Both the position numbers and the translations under genes were made by a program. A stretch of DNA of 33,121 nt, taken from assembly GCA_013153405.1 (NCBI GenBank), contig JAADEM010000085.1, positions 1 to 33,121 on the forward strand. The letters are read 5' to 3'. The stretch comes from Chlorobiota bacterium (lineage in GTDB: Bacteria > Bacteroidota > Bacteroidia > Bacteroidales > Marinilabiliaceae). Below the pieces are notes generated by a model. That model did no database searches. It was not told the origin of the DNA and worked only from the letters and a program-made list of their open reading frames with translations. Below, in pieces: positions 24,948 to 33,121 of the stretch (its first letter is position 1; the number at the start of each line of letters is the position of its first letter).

Positions 24948-25467
24948 GTTTCGAAATACTTAGAGTTAAATGTTCTTTCAGCTGTTGAGCCACTTCGGGC
25001 AAAAGTCCCGGAACCGAAAGATCGCTCCTACTGCCTCCGGCGGTATAAATCAACAGTTTTGAGATACCAAACATTCGTGCAATAGCTCCCTGTCGAATTT
25101 CTACATGTTGTATTCTGTTTTTTGGTATGGCTGTAATTTTACGAACCAAATATCCCGACCTGTATATTAGATCATGCTCACGAAGCAAATATCCTTTTAA
25201 CGGGAATCCTGCATTGATTAATAAAGTATTGAAAATAAAGAATAGTAATACTAACACATAAACTAAAACATACACCCACATACAAACACCCGTTCCCCGA
25301 GAAAAATATTGAAACGCAACAGCTCCAGCAACTAAAAACAAGGTAGTTAATGAATAAACAAGGAAAAGGTATCTTTTATAAGCTGGATCAAGTGGTACAA
25401 AATCATGCTCATTTACCTCAGGCAGTTGTTCGGGAGATATTTTCTGATTCTCGAATATGGATGTCAT
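24940..25467 (-). CDS. PH-domain membrane protein, YdbS-like
   Basis: The 175-residue protein has two membrane helices (about 33-53 and 60-85) and one bPH_2 domain (about 98-168: LIYRSGYLVRKITAIPKNRIQHVEIRQGAIARMFG, then LLIYTAGGSRSDLSVPGL). It is the first gene of a two-gene unit, its 3' end overlapping the start of the YdbT-like gene by 8 bp, which suggests a complex. The 124-bp upstream gap separates it from the THEP1 fusion gene on the same strand; a promoter there is likely but I could not assign one. Confidence 0.86.
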   Translation of the reverse strand: MTSIFENQKISPEQLPEVNEHDFVPLDPAYKRYLFLVYSLTTLFLVAGAVAFQYFSRGTGVCMWVYVLVYVLVLLFFIFNTLLINAGFPLKGYLLREHDLIYRSGYLVRKITAIPKNRIQHVEIRQGAIARMFGISKLLIYTAGGSRSDLSVPGLLPEVAQQLKEHLTLSISKHE

Positions 25468-25591
25468 ATCTGTAATAATTAAAATAAAAAATATATTTTC
25501 AAAGAAATGTCTGTAATGTAATATGATTAATCAGGAAAGCAAATTAATAACAAAGATAAACACAATGGTTTTAAAATTTATACTCCTGAAA

Positions 25592-27307
25592 TTACTGTAA
25601 GCTTTTTTCAATGAGTGACACAAGTTTTTTCAAAGCTTTTTCGTCAGCTACATCAATAATATGGGGATTATGTATATGAAACGTTTTTATCACATCCTCA
25701 ACATACTTTTTTCTTACCGATAATACCAGTACGGAACCACGCCTTTTTAACCTTGAATCAATTTCATCTTTCCAGCCTCCGCCACATATTTCCAGCTTAC
25801 CAGCTTCATCAATTATCACCACCTTTTTTTCTTCTTCCAATTCAGCTCTGAATATTTCTTTTGCCACGCCAAAGGAGCCTGGAATAACTTTCCATCTCCC
25901 TATTTCGTTATTAACTTTTCCATCCTTTAATTGAAGATATTGAACATCTTTACCTGAAGTAAAAGACACAATATTGTACCCAATGGTATCTCCATTTGCA
26001 ACAATTCGTTTTGAATAAACACCACCTACGGAAATACCTTTATCCTTAAGTACTGTGGCAAGATTACCGAGAAAAGTTGTTTTTCCTTCTGCTACATTAC
26101 CAGAAACAATAAAAACATCACTATACACTTCCTGTTTAAGCTCTTTATACCGTTCTTCGGCAAAACGTACTAACAGCCTTATTACATAAGCCGGATTTTT
26201 AAGAAACCGACGTGCATCAGGCAGGTTCGCAATCACATAAGGTAAAGATTCAAATGAAATCTCGAGAGCAACAGGGATTTGTTTAAACACGGAACCAGCC
26301 AGAAAATTCCGGATAACAGGATTATAAAGTTCAGTACTCAGAACAGCAAATCCAACCACAACTACCGCTGCTCTGTAGTTCATCTGCAAACCAATAAGAA
26401 ACCCCTCTTTCCATCCGGCATCGTTAAAGTAAGAAAACAATAAAGATGCAAGAATAGTTATAATCCCGAAAGATATCCAGAACTTTGGCCTTGAAATCTG
26501 ACGCATAGCCCTTTTGTATCTCATTACCCATAATGCCACAAGAGCTACCGATAACGGCATCCATACTACCGGAGAGAAACGGCTGTTGATAACAAGAGCA
26601 GAAATTAATGCCACAAAGCTGAATACCAGCCAGGTAATCGAATACTGAAACCCGGCTCCGGGTTTTACCTTGTATTGAATGTTTTCATCAGGATACTTCA
26701 GGTTTAAATGCATTGGATTCTTTTTAACCTGTTTACCAATACGCACCGCAACAATAGCAGTAAAAAGTCCGAACATAACATATGCTCCAGCAAGAAGTAA
26801 TACCGGCATCCATAACGTATCAAAACTTATCCCTAATTCTTTCTCTGCATAGCGCAGCAGATCAGCATAAATCTCAACAATGTTGAAACCATAAAAAATT
26901 ATGATGTTAATAATTCTTTGAAACAGTATCCACAACATAGCCAACGCACTGCCGGCAAAAAATCCAATAAAATTGCGGCCAAGGATACGGGTGGAAATTT
27001 CCAGCAAAACCGACTCAAAAAATATTGCAACCATTGGGCCGAATATCACAGCACTGGGAGACATTGTTTTCATTAAAGCACAAATAAGACCACTGCGCCA
27101 GAAAAGACCTTTGTCTTTCCAGATATGTGCAACTGAAATCATCAATACGAGGCCTATCGCGGTAAGTATATTTCCTTTAAACGGAAAATGAAGATTATGA
27201 AGAAAACTGCCCAGAATTATTTCAGAAGCTGCCCAGTTGGACCCAAGAATTGATGCTTTAAGCCAAACTTCACTTAAATTATTTTTATTTACTTGTTTTA
27301 AAGACAT
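25592..27307 (-). CDS. ECF-like membrane core fused to THEP1-type NTPase
   Basis: The 571-residue protein has two clear parts. Residues 1-330 carry about ten membrane helices. The first group (about 21-190: ALMKTMSPSAVIFGPMVAIF and GFFAGSALAMLW) resembles an ECF transporter S component. The second (about 222-330), with the following helical arm (SFESLPYVIANLPDARRFL), resembles an EcfT coupling protein. Residues 396-571 are a THEP1-type nucleoside triphosphatase: Walker A GNVAEGKTT (403-411), GISVGGVYSKRI and GYNIVSF motifs, Walker B KKVVIIDEAGKLE (494-506). The THEP1 half is confident; the S/T reading is inference from pattern only. It lies 84 bp after the TonB receptor gene, same strand, with no promoter that I could see between, so they may share a transcript and substrate. 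An inner-membrane location is predicted. Confidence 0.8.
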   Translation of the reverse strand: MSLKQVNKNNLSEVWLKASILGSNWAASEIILGSFLHNLHFPFKGNILTAIGLVLMISVAHIWKDKGLFWRSGLICALMKTMSPSAVIFGPMVAIFFESVLLEISTRILGRNFIGFFAGSALAMLWILFQRIINIIIFYGFNIVEIYADLLRYAEKELGISFDTLWMPVLLLAGAYVMFGLFTAIVAVRIGKQVKKNPMHLNLKYPDENIQYKVKPGAGFQYSITWLVFSFVALISALVINSRFSPVVWMPLSVALVALWVMRYKRAMRQISRPKFWISFGIITILASLLFSYFNDAGWKEGFLIGLQMNYRAAVVVVGFAVLSTELYNPVIRNFLAGSVFKQIPVALEISFESLPYVIANLPDARRFLKNPAYVIRLLVRFAEERYKELKQEVYSDVFIVSGNVAEGKTTFLGNLATVLKDKGISVGGVYSKRIVANGDTIGYNIVSFTSGKDVQYLQLKDGKVNNEIGRWKVIPGSFGVAKEIFRAELEEEKKVVIIDEAGKLEICGGGWKDEIDSRLKRRGSVLVLSVRKKYVEDVIKTFHIHNPHIIDVADEKALKKLVSLIEKSLQ

Positions 27308-27391
27308 TATAAAATTTTAAATATCACATATTTTCGCCTTACAAACAATTTTTTATCAGAGTCTTTGTATATTTTTCTGATTATTTAATTG

Positions 27392-29374
27392 CTATAAACC
27401 TAAATACAGACTTGCATAAAAGTTACGTCCAGGTTCAGGATATCCCTCTTCTATCATGTAAAATTTATCAAAAATATTATTTATCCCTGTTTCAATCTTA
27501 ACATGTTTCGTTAAAAGATATGACATGTTAATATTTGCAATTCCGTATGCTGGAGCTACTCTTGAACCGTCACTCGTGTTTACTCTTTCCGACAGATATT
27601 CTGCCGAAACATAAATTGAAAGTCTTCGGGCAAAAGTATATCCTGCAGATGCAAACAATTTATGATCAGGAACATTTATAAAAAGAATATCAGGATTACT
27701 CAGATTTTTCCGGTTGATATATGAATAAGATGTAAAAAATTCAAGCTCAGTAACCGGTGTGTAATTCACCGAAATATCGGTTCCTGAAAATACCGAATTC
27801 CCCGTGTTTTGCATCTGATAAAGATCCCCGGAAACATTGCTCACCGGCTGAATTGTATTACTCAACCTGCTGTAATATATCTCCGGCCTTATTTTGAGTA
27901 CTTTTGATATTCTGAAAGTACCTGCAAGTTCAATATTAAGAGTTCTCTCCGATTTTAGTTCAGGATTAGGTATCGATTTTCCGATACGAAACGAATACCG
28001 GTCTTTCATTGTGGCAAACCGGCTTTTAGAGGCAATATTAAAATCTAAAATCATTTTATCGCTGAACTTATAATAAAATGCGATCTGTGCATTCAGAGCA
28101 TCATTTGAATTATCGGGAAAAGTATAAATACTGTCTTTAAAAGGATCATACGTTTCAGCAATCAACGATTTACGCAGGTCATATGAAATACCGGGAATTA
28201 TGGTAATTCCGGAACCAGGCATAAATACATCCTCGAATCCTGCAGAAAAGGTATTATCAGCTACATTTGTGCAAGGACTGTCATCATTGTGTTCGCGGTG
28301 ATGGTCGTTCTTGATATGTACTGACATCTTCAGCGTATTTTCATCACCTGTCTCAATCGACAGTTCTGCATTTCCACCTAATGTATAATCATCGTAGAAA
28401 CTATTAAATGCATAACGCATCTCTTGCGTGGTATATGATTCATCATCAAAACTACTAAGTTTATTTTTAAACATATCGTAATAAATACGGGTATTCAGGA
28501 TTATATTTCTGGCAATGGAAGTTCCGGATATAAAATAAATACTTTGTTTATCCCAGTAAGGCCATTGCCAGTATCTAACCCTCGTATCAGGATCATTACC
28601 CAGATAAACAGGGTTCCCTTTAGTACCGTGTGTATAAAAATAACTTATACTGTATTCGTCAGCATTGTCAGGAGTAAAAGCTGCTTTAAAACCGGTTTTA
28701 ATATTACTGTAAAAAGAGTTGTTCAATGCATAGTCGGTTTGTAATGAAACAGTGTCGAATTTTGCCGAAAGAGGAATATAATCTCTGTTAATAACCGAAA
28801 AATCTGCCTGAATATATCCTTTCCCGAAATTACTGCCAATACTCGCTGCAGCTTCATAACCATTTCCGCTCATTACTCCTGCCCTTGCTTTAAGATCAGA
28901 ATTTTTCCCTGGTTTGCTGCTGATTATATTTATGGCTCCTCCAGCAGTATTTGAACCATACATCATTGATGAATAACCTTTTGATACATCAATTTTTGAA
29001 ACATTGTATGTAGTTAGCATTCCCAGGTCGATATTTCCGTCGTAAGGAACATAGACCGGTATTCCGTCGATAAATACAGGTACACTACGAATATCAAAAC
29101 CACGGATAAATACAGTACTTTCGAAACGAGATCCGGAACGGCTGAAAACAACCGATGGCAAAATTTTTATTGCTGTTGCCACATTCTTTGAATTGTTTTT
29201 TTCAATATCATCAGCAGAAACGTAATCTTCATCCCTGGTTTTAATCACCACAACTTCACCAAGTCTGAAAGTTTTCTTTGATATATCTGTAGTATCTTTA
29301 ATATTCTGGCCCACAGTAACAGAAGGCAGACATGAGTATAAAATATAAAATAAGAGATAAAGTTTTATTTTCAT
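27392..29374 (-). CDS. TonB-dependent outer-membrane receptor
   Basis: The 660-residue outer-membrane receptor imports a scarce ligand using TonB energy. It starts at the ATG 29372-29374; a GTG one codon earlier is possible. A signal peptide (to about 23, TVGQ) is followed by a TonB-box-like GEVVV near 39 and a plug domain (about 50-155: SADDIEKNNSKNVATAIKILPSVV, STVFIRGFDIRSVPVFIDGIPVYVP, YGSNTAGGAINIISSKPG). A 22-strand barrel ends in the expected aromatic-rich NFYASLYLGL. It lacks a carboxypeptidase-like N-terminal domain, so it is not SusC-like; the size fits receptors for metal chelates, cobalamin or oxyanions. The palindrome at its start codon and the following THEP1 fusion gene define its context. 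Ligand is not determined. Confidence 0.92.
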   Translation of the reverse strand: MKIKLYLLFYILYSCLPSVTVGQNIKDTTDISKKTFRLGEVVVIKTRDEDYVSADDIEKNNSKNVATAIKILPSVVFSRSGSRFESTVFIRGFDIRSVPVFIDGIPVYVPYDGNIDLGMLTTYNVSKIDVSKGYSSMMYGSNTAGGAINIISSKPGKNSDLKARAGVMSGNGYEAAASIGSNFGKGYIQADFSVINRDYIPLSAKFDTVSLQTDYALNNSFYSNIKTGFKAAFTPDNADEYSISYFYTHGTKGNPVYLGNDPDTRVRYWQWPYWDKQSIYFISGTSIARNIILNTRIYYDMFKNKLSSFDDESYTTQEMRYAFNSFYDDYTLGGNAELSIETGDENTLKMSVHIKNDHHREHNDDSPCTNVADNTFSAGFEDVFMPGSGITIIPGISYDLRKSLIAETYDPFKDSIYTFPDNSNDALNAQIAFYYKFSDKMILDFNIASKSRFATMKDRYSFRIGKSIPNPELKSERTLNIELAGTFRISKVLKIRPEIYYSRLSNTIQPVSNVSGDLYQMQNTGNSVFSGTDISVNYTPVTELEFFTSYSYINRKNLSNPDILFINVPDHKLFASAGYTFARRLSIYVSAEYLSERVNTSDGSRVAPAYGIANINMSYLLTKHVKIETGINNIFDKFYMIEEGYPEPGRNFYASLYLGL

Positions 29375-29377
29375 CAC

Positions 29378-29417
29378 ACATCGTTATACAATTCGGGAAT
29401 AACGATGTAAAAATATA
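29378..29417 (-). promoter_or_regulatory. ModE-box-like operator and -7 box before TonB receptor
   Basis: Perfect 10-bp inverted repeats, ACATCGTTAT (29378-29387) and ATAACGATGT (29399-29408), are separated by 11 bases and end 3 bp before the receptor ATG. The inner CGTTAT...ATAACG pair spans 23 bp, close to the 24-bp CGTTAT...ATAACG spacing I remember for the E. coli ModE operator. On the minus strand TATATTTT (complement of 29410-29417) is one base from the TAnnTTTG -7 box, so transcription would start inside the palindrome, as for a repressor site. An RNA hairpin controlling translation is the alternative. Confidence 0.6.
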
Positions 29418-29488
29418 TTTTATTCTTTCTTAAAAAAAGCTCTGGTTAAATAAATTAAAGTATAAAGGTGAAATACCTTACAATGACA

Positions 29489-31702
29489 TTATTTAAAGGT
29501 ATCATTTATTTCCCCAAGGTTAATCCACCACTGTTTTTTGGGCCTGAAATATTCCATATTCACCTGTGAAGGAAGCCTGTCAAGTTCTTCCACCACCAGT
29601 TGTCCCTCTTTCAATCCCAAACTGTAATACTGCCTTTCTTCATCATCACGTTGTTTCTCGAGCAGATCCACAGCTTTTGCAGCAAGCCGTGTTGCAAGAA
29701 CCCTGTCGAATGAACTGGGTTTCCCCCCCTGCTGTAGGTGACCTAATATTGCCTGACGGACATCAAACACATCACCACCTTCCTCCTCATAAAGAGCAGA
29801 AACAAATGCAGTAGTATAAATTTTATTGGCAAATTCATTTCTAATGACAAGACCAAGCCGCTTACCTTCCTTAAAACGTTTAACCAGCATTTTAACATCA
29901 TCTTTAAGATCATCTAGATGAATTCCCTTTTCATGAATATATACACGTTCGGCACCGGTTGCAAGACCTCCCATCTGAGCAAGAAAACCACAATACCGAC
30001 CAAAAACCTCCACCACAAAAGTCCGTGTAGTGGCAACAGCCGATTCCTTTATTTTATCAATGGCATCAACGATATTATTAAGTGCAGTATCGGAACCGAT
30101 ACAAAAATCAGTACCCGGAAGATTATTATTTATAGTAGCGGGAATACAAACCGTAGAGATATCGAATGCTGGAAAATCATTTTTCTTTTGAAGCATACGA
30201 TAAGCATTAACATAGGCCGTACTGCCTCCTATCATAATTATACCATCAACTTTCCATTTCTCAAGAGTTTTCGCAATTTCATAAAAATCCTTTCCCTCAA
30301 TCAGCATTCTGTTAGTTCCAAGGAATGAGCCACCTTCTGATGCCCAATCTTCAACCTCCATCCATGACACAGGTACTATATCTCCTTCGGCTAGTCCTTT
30401 AAACCCGTTTTTTACTCCATAAATATTATGACCGCCTTCAAGAGCAATTCTTACTGCAGTTCTTACCGCAGCATTCATTCCCGGAGCAAGACTACCGGCA
30501 TTAAGCACCAAAATATTCAGTTTACGGCCGCTTTTTGTTTCGGTGGAAGGGAATGCCTGTGCAAGCGTTTTAAATGTCTTCAGCTCGTCATTAAAGCTTC
30601 CTCCACGCAATTCTATTGCTTTATCGAAGTTACCCTCTTTTATATATTTTGCTATGGAACGGGTACGGTCGATACTTTCGGTAAGGGATAATTCGGTAAC
30701 ATGATTTTTCTGCAGGCCGATTATCTTTGATTCGTTATCACCAGTACTTTCTATCAAATGCTTAACTGCAGCATGTCCCAGAACAATACTCATATACCTG
30801 TCAAATGCTGTAGGAGAACCTCCTCTCTGTACATGACCGAGAATTGTAAGTCGAACATCTACCTTTAAATGCTCTTTGAGTTTAGATACAACATCGGTAC
30901 TTCTAATCTGATTTCCGTATTTATCAATGGCTCCTTCGGCAACTATTACGAGGCTCTTTTTCTTACCTGCTTTACGTCCTTCAGAGAGGTAGTCGCACAT
31001 AGATTTTCCCCAGTCATCATCAACCGGAGGCCGTTCAGGAATAAGAACATAATCAGCTCCTGTTGCAATTGCACTGAAAAGTGCAAGATAACCGCAGTTA
31101 CGGCCCATTACCTCGACCACAAAGGTTCGTTCGTGGCTCGCAGCGGTACTTGAAATAGCATCAATAGCATCAATAATTCGTCTAAGTGCAGTATCGGCTC
31201 CAATAGTCATATCGGTGCCTGAAAGGTCATTATCAATGGAACCAACCAGCCCGACGATTTTCAACAAAGGATGACGTTGAGCCTGTTCTTTGGTTATTTC
31301 TTTATTTTCAAGAAGTTCCTGAACCAAACCCGGCCATTCATCCCTGAACAAATTAGCTCCGGTCAAACTTCCGTCACCTCCAATAATAACCAGATTATCT
31401 ATTTTTCTTTCTATTAAATTTTTTGCTGCAACCAACCGGCCTGCCCTCTCACGAAACCTGTGACATCTGGCGGTACCAATTGCCGTTCCACCCTTATGAA
31501 GTATACCACCAACATCGTCACTTGTCATTTTCTTTATCATATCGCCACCTTCTACCATCCCTTTGTAACCCTGATAAATAGCAAAAACATCTATGCCTGA
31601 TTTACAAGCTGTTTTCACAACGGCACGAACAGCCGCATTCATTCCCGGTGCATCACCACCACTGGTCATCACCCCTATACAATTGATATTGTTTTTTGAC
31701 AT
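29489..31702 (-). CDS. pfkA: Two-domain, eukaryotic-type 6-phosphofructokinase
   Basis: This 737-residue tandem duplication of the ATP-PFK fold phosphorylates fructose 6-phosphate to the 1,6-bisphosphate in glycolysis. In the N-terminal half (about 1-375) the catalytic set is intact: SGGDAPGMNAAVR (14-26), GGDGS (108-112), GSIDND (154-159, Asp157 the base) and MGRNCGYLA. In the C-terminal half (about 394-737) the same sites read NAGSLAPGMN, GGSTA and ATINNN (522-527), with Asn525 in place of the base. The second half is thus probably non-catalytic and holds allosteric sites, just as in animal and fungal PFK. The gene follows yfhO on the same strand after 43 bp. Confidence 0.94.
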   Translation of the reverse strand: MSKNNINCIGVMTSGGDAPGMNAAVRAVVKTACKSGIDVFAIYQGYKGMVEGGDMIKKMTSDDVGGILHKGGTAIGTARCHRFRERAGRLVAAKNLIERKIDNLVIIGGDGSLTGANLFRDEWPGLVQELLENKEITKEQAQRHPLLKIVGLVGSIDNDLSGTDMTIGADTALRRIIDAIDAISSTAASHERTFVVEVMGRNCGYLALFSAIATGADYVLIPERPPVDDDWGKSMCDYLSEGRKAGKKKSLVIVAEGAIDKYGNQIRSTDVVSKLKEHLKVDVRLTILGHVQRGGSPTAFDRYMSIVLGHAAVKHLIESTGDNESKIIGLQKNHVTELSLTESIDRTRSIAKYIKEGNFDKAIELRGGSFNDELKTFKTLAQAFPSTETKSGRKLNILVLNAGSLAPGMNAAVRTAVRIALEGGHNIYGVKNGFKGLAEGDIVPVSWMEVEDWASEGGSFLGTNRMLIEGKDFYEIAKTLEKWKVDGIIMIGGSTAYVNAYRMLQKKNDFPAFDISTVCIPATINNNLPGTDFCIGSDTALNNIVDAIDKIKESAVATTRTFVVEVFGRYCGFLAQMGGLATGAERVYIHEKGIHLDDLKDDVKMLVKRFKEGKRLGLVIRNEFANKIYTTAFVSALYEEEGGDVFDVRQAILGHLQQGGKPSSFDRVLATRLAAKAVDLLEKQRDDEERQYYSLGLKEGQLVVEELDRLPSQVNMEYFRPKKQWWINLGEINDTFK

Positions 31703-31745
31703 AATATTATTAATTATCAGGTTAAAAATATAAACCGTAATCCGG

Positions 31746-33121
31746 TTATTCTTCCTTACCTAAAGTTTTTATTTGTTTTTTAAAAAACAAATATACGCCC
31801 GCAGCAATAAGTATCAAAACTATTATCGATGAAATACCAGCAATAATTTTCCCATATTTATACGAATCGGGTTCAAATTTAAAAACTATTGTATGCTCAC
31901 CGGCAGGAACCTTTAATGCACGTAAAGTATAATCTGCCTGTATTACCTCAACAGGTTTTCCGTCGATATATGCATTCCAGCCGTACGGATAGTAAATATC
32001 ACTGAAAACAGCAATCTGATCCTGTTTTGATGAACTATTAAACATCAAATTATCAGGTGAATAGTAATTTAAATGTATTTGCCCTGTAACTGAATCAACA
32101 TGATAATTTTCATATTTATCAGCATATAAGTTTTCAATTACTGCAGTATTGTGTAGATCACATTTTCCAGTTTTCTCCAAGGATTCATCAGCTCCCGAAA
32201 CGATTTCAACATCTTTAACAAACCATGCATTTCCCATGTAATCAGGATTAAAAACAGGAGGATCGGAAGGATTATAGATAACATATTTAACATTAAGCAT
32301 GTTCAGAACAGGCATATTGTCAAGAAGGGCCTCTCCGTCGCCGGGAATAGCGCCAGGTTTTTTAAGAACATAAACAAATTGTTTCCGATACGGTAAAAGA
32401 TATTTTTTTATTAAATTACTATAACGACGTAAAATAAGGTTATTATATCCTCCCACAGACTTATGATAATAAGATGTATTAACTTCAGAAAACGGATTAG
32501 TATAAACAGTGAATACACGGTAATAACGGTCTTTATCCTGATTAATAAGAATATCAGCTTTTGATTGACTAAAGAATTTCTCATATTCAGATTTAGATAT
32601 AAAATCAGAACTATTCAGATATCTTTTATCAACTCCCCATAAATCTACTAATATAAGAATAGTTAAACCCAAAGTAAGATACCTGGCTGAAATAATGTTA
32701 TTCGAATACATTAATAATGATACAGCTGCAAGTGCTATGAAAAAGAAAGATCGCCATGCATCGGCAACAAACAAAGCTTTTCTGGCATTTATAAGATTTA
32801 ACTGAAATAGAGAAAACATATTTGCATTTTCACCTCCTTTTAAAATCTGTTCTGTAAAAAAGTCTTTCTCAAATTGTGTAAGAAACGAAAAAATATGATT
32901 TGGTACTAATGCAAAAATTAAACTTAATCCACCAGTAATTAAAAATGCTAGAATAAACCACTTTATCTTTTCCTTTAATAATTCAGGTCTTTTATACAAC
33001 GTTTTTAAACCAAAAAATGAAAGCAGGGGAATTGTAAAAACAGCTATAACGATAATTTTTTGAGGATCCTGGTATTTATCATAAAAAGGGATGTAATGAA
33101 ATATATACTCATGTAGCAAAT
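31746..33121 (-). CDS. YfhO-family membrane protein, 5' end outside window
   Basis: About 458 residues of the C-terminal part are present; the reading frame is open to the window edge, and the first TTG codon inside (33119) is not a credible start because family members are around 800 residues. Visible are the late part of the membrane domain with about six helices, the PFYDKYQDPQKI segment equivalent to the family's FRxPxR loop, and a periplasmic beta domain (GWNAYIDGKPVEVIQADYTLRALKVPAGEHTIVFKFEP near the end). A final helix and FFKKQ tail follow. YfhO proteins are thought to be GT-C-like glycosyltransferases or lipoteichoic acid/glycan modifiers; the role in this phylum is unknown. Confidence 0.9.
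   Translation of the reverse strand, partial: LLHEYIFHYIPFYDKYQDPQKIIVIAVFTIPLLSFFGLKTLYKRPELLKEKIKWFILAFLITGGLSLIFALVPNHIFSFLTQFEKDFFTEQILKGGENANMFSLFQLNLINARKALFVADAWRSFFFIALAAVSLLMYSNNIISARYLTLGLTILILVDLWGVDKRYLNSSDFISKSEYEKFFSQSKADILINQDKDRYYRVFTVYTNPFSEVNTSYYHKSVGGYNNLILRRYSNLIKKYLLPYRKQFVYVLKKPGAIPGDGEALLDNMPVLNMLNVKYVIYNPSDPPVFNPDYMGNAWFVKDVEIVSGADESLEKTGKCDLHNTAVIENLYADKYENYHVDSVTGQIHLNYYSPDNLMFNSSSKQDQIAVFSDIYYPYGWNAYIDGKPVEVIQADYTLRALKVPAGEHTIVFKFEPDSYKYGKIIAGISSIIVLILIAAGVYLFFKKQIKTLGKEE

Noticed and set aside
33117-33119. TTG as the start codon of the YfhO-family gene
   Set aside because: The frame is open to the window edge and the product lacks most of the family's membrane domain; the true start lies beyond the window.

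Overview
The window looks like chromosome from a member of the Bacteroidota, most likely a Bacteroidales/Marinilabiliales-type marine or gut bacterium. The reasons are AT-rich coding DNA, a type IX secretion (T9SS) C-terminal sorting domain, Bacteroidota-only families (DUF4271 beside hemD, DUF6452 and DUF6048), a TonB receptor, a GH110 glycosidase and promoter -7 boxes of the TAnnTTTG type. No rRNA, tRNA or CRISPR was recognised.

Layout. Positions 3-1396 hold a complete IS1380-family insertion sequence with matching terminal inverted repeats. It is followed by the frameshifted C-terminal remnant of a type IIG/Eco57I-like DNA methyltransferase (1405-1778). Next come a minus-strand pair, a T9SS-secreted endonuclease I and lplA, and a plus-strand run dtd, mazG-like, deoC. 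A small membrane protein, a lipoprotein alpha/beta hydrolase and a GH110 beta-helix glycosidase follow. hflX and asd converge on a 300-bp region packed with hairpins. A large secreted lamin-tail-domain protein and a PIN-domain toxin/antitoxin pair precede the minus-strand housekeeping block DUF6452, DUF6048, LOG, DUF4271, hemD, rnpA, yidD (16087-20539).

From 20672 there is an NfeD/SPFH membrane pair. It is followed by a ModE-like winged-helix regulator with an orphan ABC ATPase, and a YdbT/YdbS-like PH-domain pair on the other strand. Then come a three-part membrane protein fused to a THEP1-type NTPase, and a TonB-dependent receptor. The right end carries a two-domain, eukaryotic-style 6-phosphofructokinase and a YfhO-family membrane protein cut by the window edge.

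The most interesting proposal concerns 22234-29408. The TonB receptor and the membrane/THEP1 fusion lie in tandem behind a perfect 10-bp inverted repeat at the receptor start (29378-29408). Its half-sites, CGTTAT and ATAACG, resemble the ModE operator known from Proteobacteria, and a ModE-like DNA-binding protein is encoded about 6 kb away. Together these suggest a molybdate/tungstate (or related metal/cofactor) uptake system in which an ECF-like membrane core is powered or regulated by a covalently attached THEP1 NTPase rather than by a standard ABC cassette. This is inference; the fusion architecture and the palindrome are directly visible.
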